Shown: positions 1 through 4,817 of the stretch, one piece after another
Numbering within the stretch: the stretch's first letter is position 1
How the letters are laid out: every line of letters begins with the position of its first letter
Source: Anaerolineae bacterium
Lineage (GTDB): Bacteria; Chloroflexota; Anaerolineae; 4572-78; J111
Length of the DNA: 5,911 bases
Assembly: GCA_020433835.1 (NCBI GenBank)
Contig: JAGRBY010000462.1
Span: 1 to 5,911, forward strand
Reading direction: 5' to 3'
The notes under the pieces: generated by a model
Told to the model about the DNA's origin: nothing
The model's input: the letters and a program-made list of their open reading frames with translations, nothing else
Databases searched by the model: none
Translations under genes and position numbers: made by a program

Positions 1-773
1 TTGTTCCAACCTATAATGAAAGAGAAAATATAACCGACTTAGTGCAACAAATTTTGGCACTGCCCATCGATGCCCATGTTATTGTGGTTGATGATAACTC
101 GCCGGACGGTACGGGCGAGGTGGCTGATGCGTTGGCGAAGGGCAACGCTCGGGTTGGTGTTATTCATCGAGCAGGGAAATTAGGCTTAGGTACAGCTTAC
201 CTGGCCGGCTTCAAAAAAGGTTTGTCTGAAGGGGCTGATCGGCTGATTACCATGGATGCTGATTTCTCACACAATCCTTCCTATATACCGCAGTTGGTTA
301 ACTTGGCTAACTACTATCATATCACCATTGGTTCTCGCTACATACCACAGGGTGGTGTCGTTAATTGGGGCATCCAGCGGCGATTTTTAAGCTGGGGAGC
401 CAACGCTTTTGCTCGCACCGTTTTGGGGTTGAAAGCCAATGATTGTACGGCCGGTTTTCGGTGTTATCATCGAGAAGTGCTTGCGAGCATCGAGCTTGAT
501 CAAATTTTTTCCAACGGCTATTCGTTTCTCGTGGAAATGATATTTAAATGCCAGCGGGCAGGCTTTACTGTCGGAGAGATCCCCATTATTTTTGCTAATC
601 GTGAACGGGGTACATCAAAGATTTCGCACCGCGAGATTTATAAGGCGATGTATACCGTGATGCGGTTGGCTTTTACGCGCCTCAAGCGTCGCCCTTATGT
701 GCGGGTCTCGTCATTGCCGGATGCGTCAGGCCAGTCTGATGACTCTAACCAATTAGTTATTTCTCGTCTTTAA
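1..773 (+). CDS. Polyprenol (dolichol)-phosphate mannosyltransferase, GT2, 5' truncated by window edge
   Basis: Probably transfers mannose from GDP-mannose to a polyprenyl phosphate on the cytosolic membrane face. The reading frame is open to the left edge (first full codon at position 3) and gives 256 residues. The window begins inside the family's N-terminal motif VPTYNEREN (residues 1-9), so only a few residues are missing; the GTG at 42 is internal, not the start. Other motifs seen: DDNSPDGT (30-37, nucleotide binding), LGLGTAYLAG, MDADFSHNP with the metal-binding DAD at 85-87, GSRY (110-113), NDCTAGFRCY (146-155), NGYSFLVEM (171-179) and NRERGTSKIS (199-208). These are hallmarks of DPM1-type enzymes. 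There is no hydrophobic C-terminal extension or GtrA-like domain, so this is the short soluble/peripheral form; the tail is basic (RLKRR) and then polar. Stop TAA at 771-773. The family is secure. The sugar (mannose rather than another hexose) is inferred from the DPM1-like motifs. Confidence 0.93.
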   Translation, partial: VPTYNERENITDLVQQILALPIDAHVIVVDDNSPDGTGEVADALAKGNARVGVIHRAGKLGLGTAYLAGFKKGLSEGADRLITMDADFSHNPSYIPQLVNLANYYHITIGSRYIPQGGVVNWGIQRRFLSWGANAFARTVLGLKANDCTAGFRCYHREVLASIELDQIFSNGYSFLVEMIFKCQRAGFTVGEIPIIFANRERGTSKISHREIYKAMYTVMRLAFTRLKRRPYVRVSSLPDASGQSDDSNQLVISRL

Positions 774-827
774 AAAGTACTTTTGGGCTAAAAAAAGTGA
801 CTATTGGCCCTAAAAATTAAGTACTTT
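774..827. repeat. AAGTACTT dyad and near-direct repeat block after the stop codon
   Basis: Three related units begin at 775, 795 and 819 (AAGTACTTTTGGGC, AAGTGACTATTGGCCC, AAGTACTTTCG), each of the first two followed by a TAAAAA run. The first core lies in a perfect 12-base palindrome, AAAAGTACTTTT at 773-784, that overlaps the stop codon. As RNA, 774-782 can pair fully with 819-827 (9 bp) and GGGC 785-788 with GCCC 807-810, giving one long imperfect hairpin. No T tract of normal length follows, so it would be a poor intrinsic terminator. It could be a protein-binding site or an mRNA 3'-end structure. The repeats are directly visible; the function is unknown. Confidence 0.5.
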
Positions 828-833
828 CGTCTC

Positions 834-862
834 TATATATTTGTCTCCGGTTGTCTTATAAT
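834..862 (+). promoter_or_regulatory. Possible sigma70-type promoter (good -10, weak -35)
   Basis: A perfect TATAAT lies at 857-862. At the standard 17-base spacing the upstream hexamer is TATATA (834-839), only half matching TTGACA; a better-looking TTGTCT at 841-846 is only 10 bases away and so is badly spaced. An A-rich stretch lies upstream. A start near 868-870 would yield a transcript that meets the hairpin terminator at 911-939 after about 70 bases. AT-rich spacers produce such -10 boxes by chance, so the call is weak. Confidence 0.3.
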
Positions 863-868
863 AATAGT

Positions 869-940
869 TAACGCTGGCATGTGATGGATGTATGAAGAAC
901 CTCCTTTCGGAAAAAGGCACTCTTAATGGGTGCCTTTTTC
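869..940 (+). ncRNA. Candidate short terminated transcript (sRNA or leader) with anti-SD-like core
   Basis: If the TATAAT at 857-862 is used, RNA would run from about 869 to the terminator ending near 940, roughly 70 nt. It contains ACCTCCTTTC (899-908), which equals the conserved anti-Shine-Dalgarno tail of 16S rRNA. CCTTT at 903-907 can also pair with AAAGG at 913-917, which uses part of the left arm of the terminator, so the two folds exclude each other as in an attenuator. The alternative stem is only 5 bp. No known RNA family is recognised. A stand-alone sRNA and a leader controlling read-through to the gene at 1143 are both possible; so is chance. Confidence 0.22.
911..939 (+). terminator. 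Rho-independent terminator
   Basis: Perfect inverted repeat: AAAAAGGCAC (911-920), 9-base loop, GTGCCTTTTT (930-939). The GC-containing part of the stem (GGCAC/GTGCC) is followed by five T and then CTTT. With A on the 5' side as well, the element is symmetrical and could end transcription from either strand, although no gene is seen on the - strand here. It probably ends transcripts from the DPM1-type gene and/or a short RNA starting near 869, and separates that gene from the 1143-3907 pair. Confidence 0.85.
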
Positions 941-1057
941 TTTGGTTGTAGAAGCTTACAGCGTGATGACGAGCTACAATTTCTTGCTCTACCCCTACTC
1001 CTTCTCTCTGTTTTTATTTTGTTTGATCTTTACCAGGTTGAAATAGGGCTTGATACT

Positions 1058-1101
1058 CAAAAATTTTTAACAGCAACTTGAGTTATCCACAAAAATTTTT
1101 A
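1058..1101. repeat. Two 12-base direct repeats with A5T5 core
   Basis: CAAAAATTTTTA occurs identically at 1058-1069 and 1090-1101. The copies are offset by 32 bases, close to three helical turns, so both face the same side of the DNA. Each core is a self-complementary A5T5 tract of a kind often linked to DNA bending or nucleoid-protein binding. ACTCAA (1055-1060) and TTGAGT (1078-1083) add a 6-base inverted repeat between and around the copies. A role in controlling the gene at 1143 is an inference. Confidence 0.5.
1083..1091 (+). promoter_or_regulatory. Consensus DnaA box, single
   Basis: TTATCCACA matches the strict 9-base DnaA box exactly and lies between the two A5T5 repeats, overlapping the second by two bases. 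I found no second clear box nearby, and there is no dnaA, dnaN, gidA or parAB gene in the window, so an origin is not supported. It may be a titration or regulatory DnaA site, or a chance match in AT-rich DNA. Confidence 0.3.
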
Positions 1102-1109
1102 CCATGAAT

Positions 1110-1125
1110 GTATAGCACTATATAC
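1110..1125. promoter_or_regulatory. Small palindrome, possible operator
   Basis: GTATA (1110-1114) and TATAC (1121-1125) are inverted with a 6-base spacer, 17 bases upstream of the ATG at 1143. It overlaps the only plausible -10 region (TATATA, 1119-1124) of the following gene, where an operator would be expected. The arms are short and AT-rich, so chance is a real option. Confidence 0.25.
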
Positions 1126-1142
1126 GGTGATAAATCAAGCGT

Positions 1143-2396
1143 ATGGATTCTTCAACCCATCGGCCCCCTGTTTATGCAAAAGCTGCCGATTTTTTATTAA
1201 TTTTCATTGTTTTTTTGACCAGCCGGCTTATGCTGCTGCTGGCTTTTCCGGCAGAAAGTTTAGTTGCTTACGGTGATTATCTGCATTATTTCAATGTGGC
1301 CAGTTTGAGCCAATCTGGCGGCTGCATGTTTGCCACCGGATTAGACAATCCCTGCTTTCCCTATATTGATTACTGGTATGAGTTTCCCCCCATTTTTGCC
1401 TATCTCAATGTTGGTGTTTTCTATCTGGCCGGTGGACAGTTTAAAAACTATGTGATTGTACTGGCCGTTGTTCTCCTTATAGTCGAAGCCGGGAATTTAA
1501 CTTTAATATACCGGCTGGCCCGTATACTGCACGGGCCGGTGCGGGCCATTAACCTGGCCTGGATTTACACCGCCCTATTTGTGCCTGTCTTCTTTTGGTT
1601 AGGCAATTTCGATGCTCTGACGACATTTTTTATCTTGTTGGCACTCTACGCTTTAATTCAAAGTAAGTCGAAATTGCTGGCCCTAGCTTTAGGGCTGGGA
1701 ACCATGGTGAAGTTTCTACCGGTGATGCTGCTGGCGTCGGTTTGGCGCATGAAAGGGGTTAAAAGCATGCTGGGCTATACGGCAGCTACACTGCTTATCA
1801 GCCTGGTGATTTTTGCACCCTTTGCGCTGATTAATCCGGAGCAAACGCTCGCTTCGCTGCGAGCGCAAGCGGGTAAGTCATCTTACCAAACAGTGTGGGC
1901 CATTATCGATGGGAATAATACCACCGGCAACTTCGGTCCGCTCATCGATCATTTTTATTCAGCCAGGGCCGGACAGCCGATTAATAATCCGGCTCTCATT
2001 CCCACCTGGCTAACCTTAATTCCATTCGGACTATTGGGTTTATTTGTCCTGACGCGGCCTAAGTTCTTAGATGATTTCAAATTCGACGTTGTGGTCTTTA
2101 CTGCCTTTATGGTTACTATTTTTTTTCTGTGGTCTCAAGGGTGGAGTCCGCAATGGCAGACTTTTCTTATTCCATTATTATTACTGACTTTCCCCGAAAA
2201 GCGGGCAGTTCTGTTTATTATTGTTCTGGGTTTTATCAATTTTTTGGAATGGCCGCTCATTCTCTCGCGGGGAATGATAAGTTTGCTGCCGATTACGATT
2301 ATTACGCGCACGCTGCTGCTAATATTGATCGCCATCGAGTTATACCGCTTACTGGCTCCTTCGTTGGTTTCTCCTGTTAACGAAAGTGAAGTGTGA
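1143..2396 (+). CDS. GT87/DUF2029-like polytopic membrane glycosyltransferase (GT-C type)
   Basis: A 417-residue membrane protein with roughly ten to eleven hydrophobic segments (first at about 13-35, last at about 380-405). By family, such GT-C proteins use polyprenyl-phosphate sugars on the outer face of the membrane. Seen: an acidic residue in the first outer loop (YGDY, D45), the loop-end motif YEFPPIFAY (79-87), LGNFDAL (153-159), MVKFLP (188-193), a loop SYQTVWAIIDGNNTTGNFGP (247-266), and WSPQW (334-338) before a late helix, all resembling GT87-like mannosyltransferases. Two cysteines (C61, C71) lie in the outer loop and could form a disulfide. ATG 1143 is the first start after an in-frame TAA at 1131; only a distant GGTGA (1126-1130) precedes it, so its ribosome site is poor. 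The stop overlaps the next start (TGATG). The exact sugar and acceptor are not known. Confidence 0.75.
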   Translation: MDSSTHRPPVYAKAADFLLIFIVFLTSRLMLLLAFPAESLVAYGDYLHYFNVASLSQSGGCMFATGLDNPCFPYIDYWYEFPPIFAYLNVGVFYLAGGQFKNYVIVLAVVLLIVEAGNLTLIYRLARILHGPVRAINLAWIYTALFVPVFFWLGNFDALTTFFILLALYALIQSKSKLLALALGLGTMVKFLPVMLLASVWRMKGVKSMLGYTAATLLISLVIFAPFALINPEQTLASLRAQAGKSSYQTVWAIIDGNNTTGNFGPLIDHFYSARAGQPINNPALIPTWLTLIPFGLLGLFVLTRPKFLDDFKFDVVVFTAFMVTIFFLWSQGWSPQWQTFLIPLLLLTFPEKRAVLFIIVLGFINFLEWPLILSRGMISLLPITIITRTLLLILIAIELYRLLAPSLVSPVNESEV

Positions 2397-3907
2397 TGAA
2401 AGAAAGTTCCCTAACGTTTCCCGTTGCTCGGCCCTGGCAAAAAAAGCTGACCACCTACCACTTACTAGTGTTGATTACGTTTATTGCCATCTTTACGATG
2501 GCTGTTCGCGTTCCGGCAGACACGGATACCTGGTGGCATTTGAGTTCCGGTCAGTATATTGTCGACAATGTAACTATTCCCACCACCGATCCCTTTTCCC
2601 ACACCAAATTCGGCGCAACCTGGATCGATCATGGCTGGTTGGCCCAAATATTCTGGTACGGTCTGTACGCGGTGGGTGGTTGGGCACTCATGGCGCTGGC
2701 GCTGGCAGCGCTGGTGACGGCAGCCTTTTGGTTTGTGTGGAAGCAGATCGAGGCCAACGTTTTCGTTGCTGCCCTATCGATGATTCTGGGAGCCATTGTT
2801 TCGTCGGTGGTGTGGGCCGCACGGCCGCAGATGGTTACTTTTTTGCTCGTGGCCATAACCGCCTATCTATTGGATCGCTACAAGCGGCATAACGGGCGAT
2901 TGCTGCCGTGGCTGCCGCTGATCATGATTTTATGGGTTAATGTTCACGGTGGCTATGCCATCGGCTTTATGGTGATGATGGCCTATGTCATGGGCGAGGT
3001 AGCCAACGTGGTGACCGGCCACAAAGACGATCCGGTCATCAGCTGGAGTCGACTCAAGCATTTGCTGCTCGTGATGGCTATCTGTCTGGCCGTGGTAGTC
3101 ATCAATCCGCACACCTGGCGGATGTGGGTCTATCCGTTTCAGACGGTGGGCATTGGCGCCTTGCGTGATTTTATTCAAGAATGGCAAAGTCCTGATTTTC
3201 ACCTGCTCTATGTGCAGCCGTTTGCGGTAATGCTGCTGCTGATTGTCGCCGGTATAGGACGTTCGGGCCGGCAAGCGGATTGGACTGATCTGGCTCTGGT
3301 AGCCATGTGGACAGCCTGGGGATTGTTTGCCGCCCGTAATATTGCTATTTTTGGTCTGGTGACAACACCTATCCTGGCTCGCTATGTTGATCTGGCCTGG
3401 ACTCGGCAGTGGGAGGTATGGGGCTATGACAGCGTGCCTTTTTCGAAAATATCCACAACCAGACTGCAATCTAAACTCAATTGGCTTTTACTGAGTCTGA
3501 TTATTGTGGCTGCGCTTGTTAAAATCGCCATTCCCCTCACCCCCTCAGCCAATCTCAAGGCCGAGCAGGCCAGCCTACCGGCTGAGGCGGTTGAATTTCT
3601 GCAAGACAATAAATTGCCTGGCCCGCTTTTTAACAGCTACAACTGGGGTGGTTATCTGATCTTTAAGTTGTGGCCTGACTATTTAGTTTATATCGATGGT
3701 CGTACCGATTTGTATGACGATACCTTTATCCGCCGCTACTTAAATGTAATGGTAGCTGGAGAGGATTGGCAGCAAAGTTTAGATGACGACGACATAAACC
3801 TCGTCTTTATCGAAACTAACAGTGTCCTGGCGAAATTCTTGAGCCAGAATCCGGCCTGGATCGAGCAATATCGCGATGATCAAGCGGTTATCTTTAGTCG
3901 TAAATAG
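2396..3907 (+). CDS. Polytopic membrane protein of unassigned function, possible GT-C-like glycosyltransferase
   Basis: 503 residues with about ten to eleven hydrophobic segments (first about 22-38, last about 360-382), then a soluble C-terminal domain (about 385-503). It resembles a widespread bacterial family usually left as hypothetical. Conserved-looking blocks: ADTDTWWHLSSGQ (41-53) right after the first helix, DPFSHT (65-70), WIDHGWLAQ (76-84), ARPQM (142-146), LWVNVHGGY (179-187), NPHTWRMWVYPFQ (237-249), IQEWQSPDF (260-268), AARNIAIF (312-319), then FNSYNWGGYLIFKLWP (412-427) and YIDGRTDLY (432-440). Acidic residues D42/D44 in the first outer loop sit where GT-C enzymes keep their catalytic acid, hence the tentative class. 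The start is ATG 2396, overlapping the upstream stop by one base; GTG 2393 in the same frame is less likely. No clear ribosome site, so translation is probably coupled to the upstream gene. The C-terminal domain has no function I can name. Confidence 0.85.
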   Translation: MKESSLTFPVARPWQKKLTTYHLLVLITFIAIFTMAVRVPADTDTWWHLSSGQYIVDNVTIPTTDPFSHTKFGATWIDHGWLAQIFWYGLYAVGGWALMALALAALVTAAFWFVWKQIEANVFVAALSMILGAIVSSVVWAARPQMVTFLLVAITAYLLDRYKRHNGRLLPWLPLIMILWVNVHGGYAIGFMVMMAYVMGEVANVVTGHKDDPVISWSRLKHLLLVMAICLAVVVINPHTWRMWVYPFQTVGIGALRDFIQEWQSPDFHLLYVQPFAVMLLLIVAGIGRSGRQADWTDLALVAMWTAWGLFAARNIAIFGLVTTPILARYVDLAWTRQWEVWGYDSVPFSKISTTRLQSKLNWLLLSLIIVAALVKIAIPLTPSANLKAEQASLPAEAVEFLQDNKLPGPLFNSYNWGGYLIFKLWPDYLVYIDGRTDLYDDTFIRRYLNVMVAGEDWQQSLDDDDINLVFIETNSVLAKFLSQNPAWIEQYRDDQAVIFSRK

Positions 3908-3982
3908 TTTTGCGATAGCTTACTACATGGTAGGAAACGAGAAAGTTTACAGCGTAATTGATCCCATCAAGGAATAGAACTG

Positions 3983-4011
3983 GTGAATGACTCCGATAGA
4001 GAACGTAGAAT
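3983..4011 (+). promoter_or_regulatory. Weak promoter candidate for the second GT2 gene
   Basis: TAGAAT at 4006-4011 is a good -10 box, and GTGAAT at 3983-3988 lies exactly 17 bases upstream but matches only half of TTGACA. Transcription would start near 4018, leaving a leader of about 26 bases that includes the ribosome site. The gap after the previous gene makes a separate promoter reasonable. Confidence 0.22.
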
Positions 4012-4032
4012 ATTGAATTGATAGAGTTAGTT

Positions 4033-4036
4033 GAGG
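4033..4036 (+). promoter_or_regulatory. Ribosome binding site deciding ATG 4044
   Basis: GAGG at 4033-4036 lies 7 bases before ATG 4044, an ideal distance. The GTG at 4041 in the same frame would be only 4 bases away, so ATG 4044 is the better start. This is the clearest ribosome site in the window. Confidence 0.7.
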
Positions 4037-4043
4037 ATTAGTG

Positions 4044-4817
4044 ATGAAATTATCTGTAATCATTCCGGTTTATAATGAAGAAGCTACACTGAAAGAGATT
4101 ATTAGCCGGGTTCGTGCTACCGGTTTAGTCTATCAGATCATCCTTGTCGATGATGGTTCGACCGATGGCTCGGTGGCAACTTTGACCCCGTTGCAAAAGG
4201 TGGGAGAACCCCATCTGTGCCTTTTACGGCATAAGCACAACCGTGGTAAAGGTGCGGCCATCCGCACCGGGTTGGCGGCTGTTACCGGCGATCTGGTGTT
4301 AGTACAAGATGCCGACCTGGAATATGATCCGGCTGACTATTCGGCCCTGCTGGCCCCCTTTGCCGATCCGAACGTTGCCGTCGTCTATGGCTCACGCAAC
4401 CTGCAACGTAACCCTAAATCTTCATTTACCTTTTACTGGGGTGGGCGACTTTTAAGCTGGATTGCGACGCTGCTCTACAGCGCACACGTTACGGATGAAG
4501 CCACAGGTTATAAAGTTATCAAAACCGACCTGCTGCGTGAGCTTGGTTTGGAGACAGATGGGTTTGAATTTTGCCCTGAAGTAACCGGCAAACTTCTGCA
4601 ACGCGGTATAGCTATCCACGAAGTCCCTATTTCTTACAACCCACGTTCCTGGGATGAGGGCAAAAAAATTCAATGGCACGATGGATTGATTGCCATTTGG
4701 ACCTTGCTCAGGTATCGTTTCTTTTATAAAAATAGGGTTAACCCTTCCCTTAGTGAGACCGATTTAATCATGCCTGGTCGCTCGATTGTGAAAAATAATG
4801 ACGAACCTATTGGCTAA
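4044..4817 (+). CDS. GT2 polyprenyl-phosphate hexosyltransferase (dolichol-P-glucose/mannose synthase-like)
   Basis: 257 residues, single GT-A domain. It likely moves a hexose from a nucleotide sugar to polyprenyl phosphate on the cytosolic side. Motifs: SVIIPVYNEE (4-13), VDDGSTDGS (35-43), HNRGKGAAIRTGL (65-77), the metal-binding QDAD (88-91), YGSRN (115-119), DEATGYKV (151-158), GFEFCPEVT (173-181), HEVPISYNPRS (192-202) and EGKKIQW-HDGL (205-215). The CPEVT and YNPRS-EGKKI blocks are typical of the dolichyl-P-glucose-synthase-like group rather than the DPM1 type at 1-773, so the two GT2 enzymes probably make different lipid-sugars or serve different partners. No C-terminal membrane helices are evident; only a hydrophobic patch near 215-227. 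The last 20 bases overlap the next gene, suggesting a paired job with that GT-C protein. Which sugar is used cannot be told from sequence. Confidence 0.9.
   Translation: MKLSVIIPVYNEEATLKEIISRVRATGLVYQIILVDDGSTDGSVATLTPLQKVGEPHLCLLRHKHNRGKGAAIRTGLAAVTGDLVLVQDADLEYDPADYSALLAPFADPNVAVVYGSRNLQRNPKSSFTFYWGGRLLSWIATLLYSAHVTDEATGYKVIKTDLLRELGLETDGFEFCPEVTGKLLQRGIAIHEVPISYNPRSWDEGKKIQWHDGLIAIWTLLRYRFFYKNRVNPSLSETDLIMPGRSIVKNNDEPIG

Larger units (their letters stand above)
940..1142. other. AT-rich intergenic region upstream of the GT87-like gene
   Basis: No coding region can be supported on either strand. A pyrimidine-rich stretch runs from about 980 to 1024, ending in a TTTTTATTTTG run. It is followed by two A5T5 repeats, a consensus DnaA box and a small palindrome, listed separately. 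No promoter with both good boxes was found for the gene at 1143; TTGATC (1023), TTGAAA (1038) and TTGAGT (1078) look like -35 boxes but lack a properly spaced -10 box. TATATA at 1119-1124, with TTTACC at 1098-1103 (15-base gap), is the nearest alternative and is weak. Confidence 0.6.
3908..4043. other. 136-base intergenic region
   Basis: No terminator-like hairpin with a T tract follows the stop at 3905-3907, so read-through into the next gene is possible. An inverted repeat TTGAT-ccc-ATCAA lies at 3958-3970. A nine-codon ATG frame at 3987-4016 has no support. TTACAGCGT at 3946-3954 also occurs at 956-964 in the other spacer; this 9-base match could be chance. Confidence 0.5.

Noticed and set aside
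42..44. GTG as the start of the DPM1-type gene
   Set aside because: The same frame is open upstream to the window edge and encodes the essential VPTYNERENI motif, so the gene begins to the left of the window.
892..951. 19-codon ATG frame running through the terminator, preceded by an overlapping three-codon ATG frame ending in TGA
   Set aside because: No good ribosome site, and most of it is the terminator stem itself; a leader peptide cannot be supported from this alone.
1058..1101. Replication origin
   Set aside because: Only one DnaA box is seen, with no further boxes, no AT-rich 13-mer array and no replication genes nearby.
2129..2380. 83-codon + strand frame inside the GT87-like gene
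   Set aside because: Lies within a region where the main frame encodes normal hydrophobic helices and the WSPQW motif; no independent support and no sign of a frameshift.
2386..2892. 168-codon frame on the + strand overlapping the 2396 gene
   Set aside because: The 2396 frame has clear membrane-protein family motifs over the same bases; this one gives a Cys/Arg/Gly/His-rich product with no recognisable motif, a typical out-of-frame shadow.
2930..3469. 179-codon frame on the - strand
   Set aside because: Antisense to the conserved part of the membrane protein and rich in His/Pro/Gln, as expected of the reverse of membrane-helix codons; no start signals.
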